A stretch of 7,571 nt of DNA, taken from Bacillota bacterium (GTDB lineage: Bacteria; Bacillota; Clostridia; Clostridiales; Clostridiaceae). How positions within the stretch are numbered: the first letter of the stretch is position 1; each line of letters starts with the position of its first letter. Location: positions 1-7,571 of the forward strand of contig JAEZKY010000052.1 in assembly GCA_023435985.1 (NCBI GenBank), given 5' to 3'. A program made the position numbers and the translations under genes. Below the pieces are notes generated by a model that worked only from the letters and a program-made list of their open reading frames with translations, ran no database searches and was not told where the DNA came from. Shown one piece after another: positions 1 through 6,634 of the stretch.

Positions 1-91
1 CTATTGCCTTGGAAATAATTTCGCCATTTCCACTTAACACCCCAACTAAAATCCCAAAGAAAATCAGAAAAAACCAAATATAATTTATCAT
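1..91 (-). CDS. spmA: Probable spore maturation protein A, N-terminal fragment (cut by window edge)
   Basis: The reading frame starts at an ATG read from 91 and stays open to the window edge, giving 30 codons. A GGGGG stretch at 96-100 serves as a ribosome binding site a few bases upstream. The visible peptide begins MINYIWFFLIFFGILVGVLS, followed by a GNGEIISKAI segment. This short start, one hydrophobic membrane segment, then a G-N-G turn and an amphipathic helix matches the opening of SpmA proteins as I remember them. SpmA is an integral membrane protein with a nucleoside-recognition (Gate-type) domain. It acts with SpmB in spore core dehydration and heat resistance. In Bacillus it lies after dacB, whereas here it is first in its direction and diverges from a small helical protein. 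Only about 30 residues are visible, so the family call rests on the N-terminus alone. Another polytopic membrane protein remains possible. Confidence 0.62.
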   Translation of the reverse strand, partial: MINYIWFFLIFFGILVGVLSGNGEIISKAI

Positions 92-131
92 ATTTCCCCC
101 ATACTATAATTACTCCTTATATTTATATTCC

Positions 132-160
132 TTGCACTTATTTTTTAGTAGTGATAGGAT
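132..160 (+). promoter_or_regulatory. Sigma-A promoter with extended -10 for the 62-residue protein gene
   Basis: TTGCAC (132-137) and TAGGAT (155-160) are separated by exactly 17 bp. A TG dinucleotide one base before the -10 (152-153) makes it an extended -10 promoter. Transcription would start near 167, giving a 5' leader of about 27 nt that contains the ribosome binding site at 181-188. This is inferred from motif match and spacing only. Confidence 0.6.
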
Positions 161-170
161 GTAATTACAT
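159..170. promoter_or_regulatory. Perfect 12-bp palindrome overlapping the promoter, candidate operator
   Basis: ATGTAATTACAT reads identically on both strands. It begins in the last two bases of the -10 box and covers the expected transcription start, which is a classic position for a repressor. The arms are TGTAA/TTACA with no spacer. The site also lies in the upstream region of the divergent spmA-like gene, so it could affect both. No regulator can be named from the sequence. Confidence 0.35.
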
Positions 171-193
171 AATTAAATTAAAAGGAGATTTTT

Positions 194-382
194 ATGAACG
201 ACTCAAATTTAAAAGTGGCTCAACAAGATATAGAAGAAGCATTAAAAACTGTAGAAGATATGGAAAGATTTATAAACGATGATGCACCATCTTCAAAAGA
301 ACAACTAAAAGAAAAATTTATGAACTTATCATCTAAGGTTCAAAAGTTAGAAGATATCTTAAAGAATGAGGGAATTCTTTAA
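194..382 (+). CDS. Small acidic helical protein of unknown function, 62 aa
   Basis: The gene starts at the ATG at 194, with a strong AAAGGAGA site at 181-188 and correct spacing, and ends with TAA. I do not recognise a named family. The sequence is entirely compatible with two helices: residues 4-28 and residues 34-59, joined by an NDDAPSS turn at 28-34. The helices carry heptad-like hydrophobic positions and many charged residues (about 14 acidic and 9 basic). There is no signal peptide, membrane segment or cysteine, so it is probably a cytosolic helical hairpin that dimerises or binds a partner. It has its own promoter upstream and a terminator 15 bases downstream, so it is a monocistronic unit. 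It diverges from the spmA-like gene, which only weakly hints at a sporulation link. The strong translation signals and clean borders make a real gene likely. Confidence 0.85.
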   Translation: MNDSNLKVAQQDIEEALKTVEDMERFINDDAPSSKEQLKEKFMNLSSKVQKLEDILKNEGIL

Positions 383-396
383 ATACATAAAATATA

Positions 397-441
397 AAAA
401 AAGCGCCGTTAATACATAATTGATATTAACTACGCTTTTTT
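397..441. terminator. Bidirectional terminator between convergent genes
   Basis: The outer stem AAAAAAGCG (397-405) pairs with CGCTTTTTT (433-441). After a small CC/TA internal loop, an inner stem GTTAATA (408-414) pairs with TATTAAC (424-430). The A-run on one side and T-run on the other let it work in both directions. It closes the 62-residue gene (stop at 382) on the plus strand and the MATE gene (stop at 456) on the minus strand. Confidence 0.85.
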
Positions 442-455
442 ATATTATTGGTATT

Positions 456-1829
456 CTAACTTTCAAGTGCTACTTCTTGTATTTTTTTATCTTTCGATAG
501 CTCTTTTGATTTTTTAATAAATACAATAAAAGTAATTACAACAGACAAAAAATCAGATGTGGCCGCAGCTATCCACACTCCATTTAATCCAAAAAACGTT
601 GGAATAATTAGAAGACATGGAATTAATATTATTACTTGTCTTAACAAGCTTAAAAGCATTGATATTTTAACTCTCCCAATTGATTGGAAATAATTAGTGG
701 CTATGATTTGAGCTCCTATAAATGGCAACATAATTAGAGATATTCGCATTCCATGTGATGTAACTTCTATAAGTGAAGAGTCCCCATTAAAAGCCATAAC
801 TAAAATTTCAGAAGCTGCCTCGATGATTATAAATCCAACTGTTACTATTACAGTAGCTACTATAATTCCATACTTTACAGCCTGTTTAACTCTATCGTAT
901 TTCTTTGCGCCAAAATTATAACCAATTATAGGCTGCAATCCTTGATTTAATCCAAAAATAGGCATTAAAAATACCATGGCCAAGCTCCCTATTATTGTCA
1001 TTGCACTAACCGCTATATCTCCCCCATATTTCTGCAAAGAGTTATTAGAAACCACTTGTACTGCACTTTGTGCAAGCTGCATACTAAATGGACTTATTCC
1101 TATTGCAATTATACTTAATACAGCTTTTTTACTAAGTTTCAAATTTTCTTTTCTAATTTTTAGTACACTAGCTCCTTTAGTAAAATAATATAATATCCAA
1201 ATACTACTTATTGTTTGCGCAACTACAGTTCCGAGTGCTCCTCCTCTGACTCCAAGGTTAAAACCAAATATAAATATAGGATCTAAAATAATATTGATAA
1301 TTGCGCTCATAAGCATAGATGCCATGGCAATCCTAGGACTTCCATCACTTCTGATTGAATGGTTAAGACCAAAACTAATCATGTTAAAAATACATCCAAT
1401 AAAAATTACTTGAATAAATTCTTCTCCATAACCTATTATATTTTCACTAGCACCAAATACTCTTAAAAGTGGATTCGAAAATATAATCCCAACTATAGTT
1501 AAGAAAATACTTATTATTATTATCAAAGTAAATGCATTTCCTAATAACTTTTCTGCCCCCTCTTTATCATGTTGTCCAAGTTTTATTGATATCTTTGTTG
1601 CTGTACCAATCCCAATTAGCATACCAAATGCTAAAATTATGGTCATAAGAGGCATTGTTATTCCTACCCCTGCCATAGCTATATTTCCTATTCCTTCTAT
1701 ATGCCCAATAAATATTCTATCTATTATATTGTATAAAGTATTAACCAGCATTCCTATTATAGCTGGAATCGAAAATTCAAGTATTAATTTTCCTATTTTC
1801 ATTTCTCCCAGTCGTTTCTGACTATTCAT
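456..1829 (-). CDS. MATE family multidrug/cation-coupled efflux transporter
   Basis: This 457-residue protein has the usual MATE length and the family's pattern of about 12 hydrophobic segments in two homologous halves. Family landmarks include an acidic residue near the end of the first membrane helix (D37, in NIIDRIFIGH), RSDGSPRIAM at 160-169, NIILDPIFIF at 179-188, the GLNQGLQP...GYNFGA block at 293-308 opening the second half, and NYFQSIGR at 379-386. The style is MepA/DinF-like rather than NorM-like, though this is a judgement by eye. MATE proteins sit in the cytoplasmic membrane and export cationic drugs or metabolites in exchange for Na+ or H+. The substrate here cannot be predicted. 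The start ATG is supported by AAGGGGG at 1836-1842. The gene stands alone: the ccpA terminator lies upstream and a bidirectional terminator downstream. The C-terminal tail is short and lysine-rich, then acidic. Confidence 0.93.
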   Translation of the reverse strand: MNSQKRLGEMKIGKLILEFSIPAIIGMLVNTLYNIIDRIFIGHIEGIGNIAMAGVGITMPLMTIILAFGMLIGIGTATKISIKLGQHDKEGAEKLLGNAFTLIIIISIFLTIVGIIFSNPLLRVFGASENIIGYGEEFIQVIFIGCIFNMISFGLNHSIRSDGSPRIAMASMLMSAIINIILDPIFIFGFNLGVRGGALGTVVAQTISSIWILYYFTKGASVLKIRKENLKLSKKAVLSIIAIGISPFSMQLAQSAVQVVSNNSLQKYGGDIAVSAMTIIGSLAMVFLMPIFGLNQGLQPIIGYNFGAKKYDRVKQAVKYGIIVATVIVTVGFIIIEAASEILVMAFNGDSSLIEVTSHGMRISLIMLPFIGAQIIATNYFQSIGRVKISMLLSLLRQVIILIPCLLIIPTFFGLNGVWIAAATSDFLSVVITFIVFIKKSKELSKDKKIQEVALES

Positions 1830-1879
1830 AAATATCCCCCTTGTTAAAGTTTCTACTCATTAAAAAACCTTTAACTGAC

Positions 1880-1914
1880 TTATATTAATAACTATATTAA
1901 GTAAATTAATATAA
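1880..1914. repeat. 10-bp inverted repeat upstream of the MATE gene, possible operator
   Basis: TTATATTAAT (1880-1889) is exactly inverted as ATTAATATAA (1905-1914) with a 15-bp spacer. It lies 51-85 bp before the MATE start codon, where the promoter must be. No -35/-10 pair in this AT-only stretch is convincing enough to call. Because the arms contain only A and T in AT-rich DNA, chance is a real alternative. The rest of 1843-1982 shows nothing I can name. Confidence 0.25.
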
Positions 1915-1982
1915 ATTTAATTAATTGCAACAATAACAATTTTAGTATTAATTGGATGCTATTACAACTAATTTGAAGAAAT

Positions 1983-2021
1983 AAAAAAGGTAGCGCCTTA
2001 TTTAAATGCTCTACCTTTTTT
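1983..2021 (-). terminator. Rho-independent terminator of ccpA
   Basis: Read on the minus strand, GGTAG (2011-2015), a one-base mismatch and then GC pair with GC and CTACC (1989-1993) across an 11-base loop. A run of six T (1988-1983) follows. It begins about 20 bases after the ccpA stop and separates ccpA from the MATE gene. The flanking A-run could also let it work in the plus direction. Confidence 0.85.
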
Positions 2022-2040
2022 AACACACGTTTTCTTTTTA

Positions 2041-3039
2041 TTATATTGTGCTTTCTCTTTCAACCAATTGATGCTCTAAAACATAATGCGGTTCTTCTAA
2101 TTCTTTTTTGTTTAATAACTTTATAAGCATTCTCATAGCAACAGATCCCATATCATAAGTTGGTTGAGAAATTGTTGTAATCTTTGGATAGAAGATAGAT
2201 GCTGCAAAATTATCATTAAATCCCACAACGCTTACATCTTTAGGAATTTTTAACTTATTATCTCTTAAAGCATTTATTGCACCCATCGCAATATCATCAG
2301 ATGCACATACGACACCTTTAAACTTCTTACTTTGCTTTATGAATTTTTGTATTCCTTCATATCCACTTTTCACTTTCATTGAGCTAAGATAAACTAATTC
2401 TGAATCTATCTTTATTCCAGCTTCCTTCATAGAATTTTCATAACCAACATATCTATCGCCCCAGGCGTTTTTACTTTCTTTTTCAGCACCTATGAATGCT
2501 ATTTCTTTTATACCTTTTTCAATTAATAATTTTGTACTGTCATAGCTAGCTTTAACATTATCGATAGTTACACTTGGTAATAATCCTTCTTTATCTTTTG
2601 TCTCAACTAACACAGTTTTTAGGTCTAATTCGTTGATTAGTTCCAAAATTTCTTCATTAAGAGAACTACTCATGTAAATTACACCATCTACCATTTTCTC
2701 CTTAAGTACTCTTAAGTATTCTTTTTCCTTTTCTATATCCAGGTCTGAATTACATAATATAATATTGTAATCGTATATATTAGATACATCTTCAGCACCT
2801 CTTACGATTTCTGGATAGAATTGATTTGATATGTCTGGGAGTAAAATTCCGATTGTCTTTGTTCTTTGAGTTTTTAAACTTCTTGCAACTATATTCGGTC
2901 TATATCCAAGTTTCTTTATTGCATCCAAAACTTTTTTCTTAGTATCCTCATTTACTACATCGATATCATTTAAAACTCTAGAAACTGTTGCAATTGATAC
3001 TCCAGCTTCTTTTGCAACATCCTTAATAGAAGTAGCCAT
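2041..3039 (-). CDS. ccpA: Catabolite control protein A (LacI/GalR family global carbon regulator)
   Basis: This 332-residue protein has the LacI/GalR layout. A helix-turn-helix (IKDVAKEAGVSIATVSRVLN, residues 5-24) is followed by the hinge helix YRPNIVARSL (46-55) and a periplasmic-binding-protein-like core. CcpA rather than a sugar-specific paralogue is indicated by YNIILCNSD in the first core lobe and by QPTYDMGSVAMRMLIKLLNK near the C-terminus. There, Tyr295 and Arg303 fall exactly at the residues I recall as contacts for the HPr-Ser-P corepressor in Bacillus CcpA. CcpA binds cre sites in the presence of HPr-Ser-P and represses or activates carbon, solvent/acid and sporulation genes. The ATG is set by AAAGGAGG at 3047-3054. 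It has its own promoter and terminator. As I recall, ccpA also neighbours ileS in Clostridium acetobutylicum, which supports orthology. Confidence 0.9.
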   Translation of the reverse strand: MATSIKDVAKEAGVSIATVSRVLNDIDVVNEDTKKKVLDAIKKLGYRPNIVARSLKTQRTKTIGILLPDISNQFYPEIVRGAEDVSNIYDYNIILCNSDLDIEKEKEYLRVLKEKMVDGVIYMSSSLNEEILELINELDLKTVLVETKDKEGLLPSVTIDNVKASYDSTKLLIEKGIKEIAFIGAEKESKNAWGDRYVGYENSMKEAGIKIDSELVYLSSMKVKSGYEGIQKFIKQSKKFKGVVCASDDIAMGAINALRDNKLKIPKDVSVVGFNDNFAASIFYPKITTISQPTYDMGSVAMRMLIKLLNKKELEEPHYVLEHQLVERESTI

Positions 3040-3046
3040 TATTATT

Positions 3047-3054
3047 CCTCCTTT
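3047..3054 (-). promoter_or_regulatory. Ribosome binding site of ccpA
   Basis: AAAGGAGG on the minus strand matches the anti-Shine-Dalgarno sequence fully. It lies 7 bases before the ATG at 3039, which fixes this start codon and predicts strong translation. Confidence 0.9.
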
Positions 3055-3074
3055 GAATTTTTCTAGATAATTTT

Positions 3075-3104
3075 ATTATACTAATATATTACATTATAAA
3101 TCAA
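3075..3104 (-). promoter_or_regulatory. Probable sigma-A promoter of ccpA
   Basis: On the minus strand, TTGATT (3104-3099) and a perfect TATAAT (3080-3075) are 18 bp apart. Transcription would start near 3068, leaving a leader of about 28 nt before the ATG. A second consensus -35, TTGACA (3147-3142), lies further upstream but has no good -10 at 16-18 bp. It may be a weaker second promoter or part of an operator. Confidence 0.6.
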
Positions 3105-3108
3105 CAGA

Positions 3109-3139
3109 ACTTACAATAAATTATTGTATTATTGTAAGT
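3109..3139. promoter_or_regulatory. 11-bp dyad just upstream of the ccpA -35, candidate operator
   Basis: ACTTACAATAA (3109-3119) and TTATTGTAAGT (3129-3139) are perfect inverted repeats around a 9-bp spacer. The heptamer TATTGTA occurs in direct repeat at 3122-3128 and 3130-3136 and again inverted in the left arm, so three copies are packed into 31 bp. It ends 5 bp from the -35 box, a position suited to an activator or to a repressor of an upstream promoter. There is no T-run on either side, so it is not a terminator. The binding protein is unknown. Confidence 0.45.
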
Positions 3140-3247
3140 TTTGTCAAAAATCATAATTTTTAAACTTAATTTCATAGTTTTATCTGATAATATAAATTAT
3201 TATATATGAATAATAAAAGTAAAAAATTATCACTAAAAACAAATAAA

Positions 3248-3280
3248 CTGGGAATCTTAAGAAACTCCTTTAATTCCCAG
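3248..3280 (-). terminator. Rho-independent terminator of ileS
   Basis: A perfect 8-bp stem CTGGGAAT/ATTCCCAG (3280-3273 with 3255-3248 on the minus strand) has a 17-base loop. It is followed by the T-rich stretch TTTATTTGTTTTT. It begins 10 bases after the ileS stop codon and isolates ileS from ccpA. The adjoining 3147-3234 is plain AT-rich DNA in which I see no further element. Confidence 0.85.
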
Positions 3281-3290
3281 TCTACTATTC

Positions 3291-6200
3291 TTATTTTTCT
3301 ACTTCAACATTCATGTTTAATGCTTCACCATTTATAACTGTTTCTGAATAATCAGCTTCCTTGTTATAAATAACCTCAGAAGTTAAAGTTTCTTTCTTAA
3401 TTGTATTTTCAAATTTCTTAATGACATCTATTAACATATCATTATCTGATACATACAGCTTTATTCTATCTGCAACTTCAAAACCTTTATCTTTTCTCAT
3501 GTTTTGAATCTTTGAAATAATTTCTCTTACATGACCTTCTTCTTGAAGTTCATGTGTAATTGTTGTATCTAAAACAACTCCAAGTTCTCCTTCCCCTGCA
3601 AATGCATATCCTTCTAATCCTTGCATTGTAACTAAAAGATTTTCATTTGTAAGAGTTATTTCTGTTCCATTAACATCAATAGTTTCACTTCCACCATTTT
3701 GAATCTTTTGAGCTAATTCCATTTGATTTTTTTCCGAAATAGCCTTTCTTATTTGTGGAATTAATTTACCATACATCTTGCCAATGACAGGAAGATTAGG
3801 TTTTATTTCAAAATTAACATATTTAGATAAGTCTGCACCTAATTCAACCATCTTAATATTTAATTCTTCCTTTACAATATCTCCATAGTATTCTGGAAGA
3901 GATTTTGTTGATATAAGCATTTCAGAAAGCGGCTGTCTGTTTTTAACATTAGCTGAATTTCTAGCACTTCTTCCAAGCTTAACAAGTGTATACGCTAAAT
4001 CCATTTCTTTCTCTAAATCTCTATTTACAGAAGTCTTATTAACTTCTGGCCAAGAACATAAATGTACACTTTCTGGTGCATTTTTATCTAAATTTACAAC
4101 TAAATTTTGATAAATTTCTTCTGTCATAAATGGTACAAATGGCGATGCCACCTTAACTAAAGTAGTTAATACCTTATATAAAGTCACATATGCCCCAATC
4201 TTGTCATCTGTTAATTCTTGTGACCAATATCTTGCTCTGTTTCTTCTTACATACCAGTTTGATAATTCATCAGTAAAATCTTCAATAGCTAAAGCTGATT
4301 GAGTAATCTTATAAGTATTTAGCCCTTCATCAACGGTTTCGATTAATGTATTTAACTTAGATATAATCCATTTATCCATTACATTATCCGAAACAAAATC
4401 AGCATACTTAGTTGGATCAAATTTATCTATTTCAGCATATAAAACATAGAATGAATATACATTCCATAATGTTCCTAAGAACTTTCTTTGAGCTTCTGCT
4501 ACATCATCTATTGAAAATCTTGTTGGAAGCCATGGTGCGCTTGCAGTATAGAAATGCCACCTTGTAGCATCTGCTCCCTGACTGTTTAACACCTCAAATG
4601 GATCTACAACATTTCCTTTATGCTTAGACATCTTAAGTCCCTTTTTATCTAAAACGTGACCTAATACGATACAATTTTCAAAAGAATTTGTATCAAATAA
4701 GCATGTTGAAATAGCAAGTAATGTATAGAACCATCCTCTTGTTTGGTCAACTGCTTCTGAAATAAATTGAGCTGGGAAATTCTTTTCAAAAGTTTCCTTA
4801 TTCTCAAATGGATAGTGCCATTGTGCAAAAGGCATTGATCCAGAATCAAACCAGCAGTCAATTACTTCATGAGTTCTCTTCATTTCTTTACCACAGTGTG
4901 GACATTTTAATTTTATTCCATCTACGTAAGGCTTATGTAATTCTATACCCTTACAATCTGTAGTAGCCATTGCTTCTAATTCTTCTCTGCTTCCAATACA
5001 TTCTTGATGACCACATTCACATTGCCATATTGGAAGTGGTGTACCCCAGTATCTATCTCTTGAAATACCCCAGTCAATAACATTTTCAATGAACTTACCA
5101 AATCTTCCTGTTCTGATGTTATCAGGATACCAATTAATTTTATTATTGTTTTCAACTAGCTTATCTCTCATTTTAGTCATCGCAACAAACCAGCTATCCT
5201 TTGGATAGTATAAAAGTGGTGTGTCACATCTCCAACAGTGTGGATATGAGTGTAAATGCTTTTGAGCACTAAATAATTTATTATTTTCTTCTAAATACTT
5301 AACTATGCTTTCATCGCACTTTTTAACGAATTTACCTGCCCATGGCGTAACTGCATCTACGAAATTACCATTTGCATCTACTAAGTTTATAAATGCAATT
5401 TCATTTTTCTTTGCAACAAGGCTATCGTCTTCACCATAAGCTGGTGCAATGTGTACTATTCCAGTACCATCTGTAAGTGTTACATAATCTCCATGAATTA
5501 CTACAAATGCTTTTCCTTCAACCTTAGCAAAAGGTAATAATTGCTCATATTCAACGCCTAGTAATTCTTCACCTTTAAATTCCTTGATTAGCTCATATTC
5601 TCTATCACCTAAAACTTTTTCTACTAGGTCTTTAGCTAAAACATATATTTCATCTTCAACTTTAACTTCACAATATGTATATGATTTATTAATACATAAT
5701 GCTAAATTAGATGGTAATGTCCAAGGAGTTGTTGTCCAAGCTAGTATGTATTTATTAGCTTCTCCTTTAACTTTAAATTTAGCAGTTGCTGTTAAATCTT
5801 TAACATCCTTATATCCTTGCGCAACCTCATGTGATGAAAGAGCAGTTCCACATCTTGGGCAGTAAGGCATTACCTTATGGCCTTTGTATAAAAGGCCTTT
5901 ATTCCACATTTGCTTTAGAGCCCACCACTCTGATTCTATATAGTTATCATGATAAGTTACATATGGATCATCCATATCAACCCAGAAAGCTAATTGTTCT
6001 GACATTTCTTTCCACAGGCTGACATATGAGAACACACTATCCTTACATTCTTTAACAAACTTTTCTACACCAAAATCTTCAATTTGTTCTTTTCCTGAAA
6101 TTCCAAGTTTCTTTTCTATTTCTAATTCTACAGGAAGCCCATGAGTATCCCATCCTGCTTTTCTTAAAACCTTATATCCCTTCATAACCTTGTATCTTGG

Positions 6201-6404
6201 GATAATATCTTTCATAACTCTTGTTAAAATATGACCAACATGAGGTCTTCCATTTGCTGTTGGAGGACCATCATAAAAAGTGAAATATTCTCCATCTTGA
6301 TTTGAATCAAAGCTCTTTTGTATAACATCATTTTCAGTCCAAAGCTTTGCTATATCCTTTTCCATATTGACGGCACCTTTTGATGCATCTACCTTATTGT
6401 ACAT
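3291..6404 (-). CDS. ileS: Isoleucyl-tRNA synthetase, type 2 (eukaryote-like)
   Basis: This 1037-residue class Ia synthetase charges tRNA-Ile with isoleucine in the cytoplasm, using ATP. The Rossmann catalytic core carries the HIGH-type motif HVGH (55-58), GWDTHGLPVE (84-93) and the KMSKS loop as KMSKH (591-595). The inserted editing domain, which hydrolyses Val-tRNA-Ile, shows the Thr-rich WTTTPWTLP (223-231) and GTGIVHIAPAYGEDD (313-327). Cysteine pairs at 182/185, 390/393, 462-469 and 501/504 suggest metal sites in the CP insertions. The anticodon-binding domain includes NWYVRRNRARYW (716-727), followed by a long C-terminal extension. The length and the lack of a C-terminal zinc finger (only C783 after the catalytic half) mark a type 2 enzyme rather than the roughly 920-residue bacterial type 1. 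The start is set by AAAGGGGA at 6412-6419, since the in-frame Met14 has no comparable site. The gene is monocistronic and T-box controlled. Confidence 0.97.
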   Translation of the reverse strand: MYNKVDASKGAVNMEKDIAKLWTENDVIQKSFDSNQDGEYFTFYDGPPTANGRPHVGHILTRVMKDIIPRYKVMKGYKVLRKAGWDTHGLPVELEIEKKLGISGKEQIEDFGVEKFVKECKDSVFSYVSLWKEMSEQLAFWVDMDDPYVTYHDNYIESEWWALKQMWNKGLLYKGHKVMPYCPRCGTALSSHEVAQGYKDVKDLTATAKFKVKGEANKYILAWTTTPWTLPSNLALCINKSYTYCEVKVEDEIYVLAKDLVEKVLGDREYELIKEFKGEELLGVEYEQLLPFAKVEGKAFVVIHGDYVTLTDGTGIVHIAPAYGEDDSLVAKKNEIAFINLVDANGNFVDAVTPWAGKFVKKCDESIVKYLEENNKLFSAQKHLHSYPHCWRCDTPLLYYPKDSWFVAMTKMRDKLVENNNKINWYPDNIRTGRFGKFIENVIDWGISRDRYWGTPLPIWQCECGHQECIGSREELEAMATTDCKGIELHKPYVDGIKLKCPHCGKEMKRTHEVIDCWFDSGSMPFAQWHYPFENKETFEKNFPAQFISEAVDQTRGWFYTLLAISTCLFDTNSFENCIVLGHVLDKKGLKMSKHKGNVVDPFEVLNSQGADATRWHFYTASAPWLPTRFSIDDVAEAQRKFLGTLWNVYSFYVLYAEIDKFDPTKYADFVSDNVMDKWIISKLNTLIETVDEGLNTYKITQSALAIEDFTDELSNWYVRRNRARYWSQELTDDKIGAYVTLYKVLTTLVKVASPFVPFMTEEIYQNLVVNLDKNAPESVHLCSWPEVNKTSVNRDLEKEMDLAYTLVKLGRSARNSANVKNRQPLSEMLISTKSLPEYYGDIVKEELNIKMVELGADLSKYVNFEIKPNLPVIGKMYGKLIPQIRKAISEKNQMELAQKIQNGGSETIDVNGTEITLTNENLLVTMQGLEGYAFAGEGELGVVLDTTITHELQEEGHVREIISKIQNMRKDKGFEVADRIKLYVSDNDMLIDVIKKFENTIKKETLTSEVIYNKEADYSETVINGEALNMNVEVEK

Positions 6405-6634
6405 TAAAAATTCCCCTTTCCTTTATTCAGTTAAAAGTTAACAATTAACAGTGCGCAGTTAAGAATAAAATTACTTTATAATTTTTAAAATACTATTTGT
6501 TTTTTAAATTTTACTATTTAGTATCTAAAATACTATTAATTACTAAACATTAACTTTATATTTTCCAAATTTACATTTTATTAGTCCTTTGTAGACTTCA
6601 AAAATTCTATTGCTTACTTTCTTTTATAATAAAT
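6405..6634 (-). other. Long AT-rich spacer between T-box terminator and ileS start
   Basis: About 230 bases separate the T-box terminator from the ileS ATG. The segment holds the ribosome binding site (6412-6419), a degenerate heptad repeat (6430-6464), and an 11-bp direct repeat AAAATACTATT (6487-6497 and 6527-6537, 40 bp apart). The second copy also forms a small dyad, TAGTAT (6519-6524) with ATACTA (6530-6535). I see no good promoter, terminator or credible coding sequence in it. Confidence 0.5.
6430..6464. repeat. Degenerate tandem heptad repeat, consensus GTTAACA, five units
   Basis: Five consecutive 7-bp units read GTTAAAA, GTTAACA, ATTAACA, GTGCGCA and GTTAAGA on the plus strand. The GTTAAC core and TGCGCA are each self-complementary, so the array can form small hairpins. 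It lies about 10 bp upstream of the ileS ribosome binding site, inside the transcribed leader. Similar TTAAC/TGCGCA strings recur between genes in some clostridia as I recall, so this may be one copy of a dispersed intergenic repeat. Confidence 0.55.

Noticed and set aside
101..104. Alternative upstream ATG for the spmA-like gene on the minus strand, within ATGGGGGAAATATGA
   Set aside because: It is in a different frame and stops after four codons, overlapping the real start; the GGGGG acts as the ribosome site for the ATG at 91.
976..1188. Plus-strand open frame inside the MATE gene (another at 1639-1821)
   Set aside because: Both lie antisense to a well-supported membrane protein gene and look like the reverse reading of hydrophobic codons; neither has a distinct gene context.
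3142..3147. TTGACA as the main ccpA -35 box
   Set aside because: At 16-18 bp spacing the available -10 sequences are poor, while the downstream TTGATT-18-TATAAT pair fits better and gives a short normal leader.
4661..4861. Short open frame in another register inside ileS (also plus-strand frames at 5584-5865 and 5831-6022)
   Set aside because: They overlap the continuous, fully conserved ileS frame and match no protein I recognise.
6571..6576. ATG-TAA start-stop pair behind an AAAGGA-like site in the ileS leader, followed by an 11-codon ATG frame
   Set aside because: The start-stop and the tiny frame are what AT-rich DNA gives by chance. The 11-codon frame has no good ribosome site and only two isoleucines, so a leader peptide is not supported, and the T-box already explains regulation.
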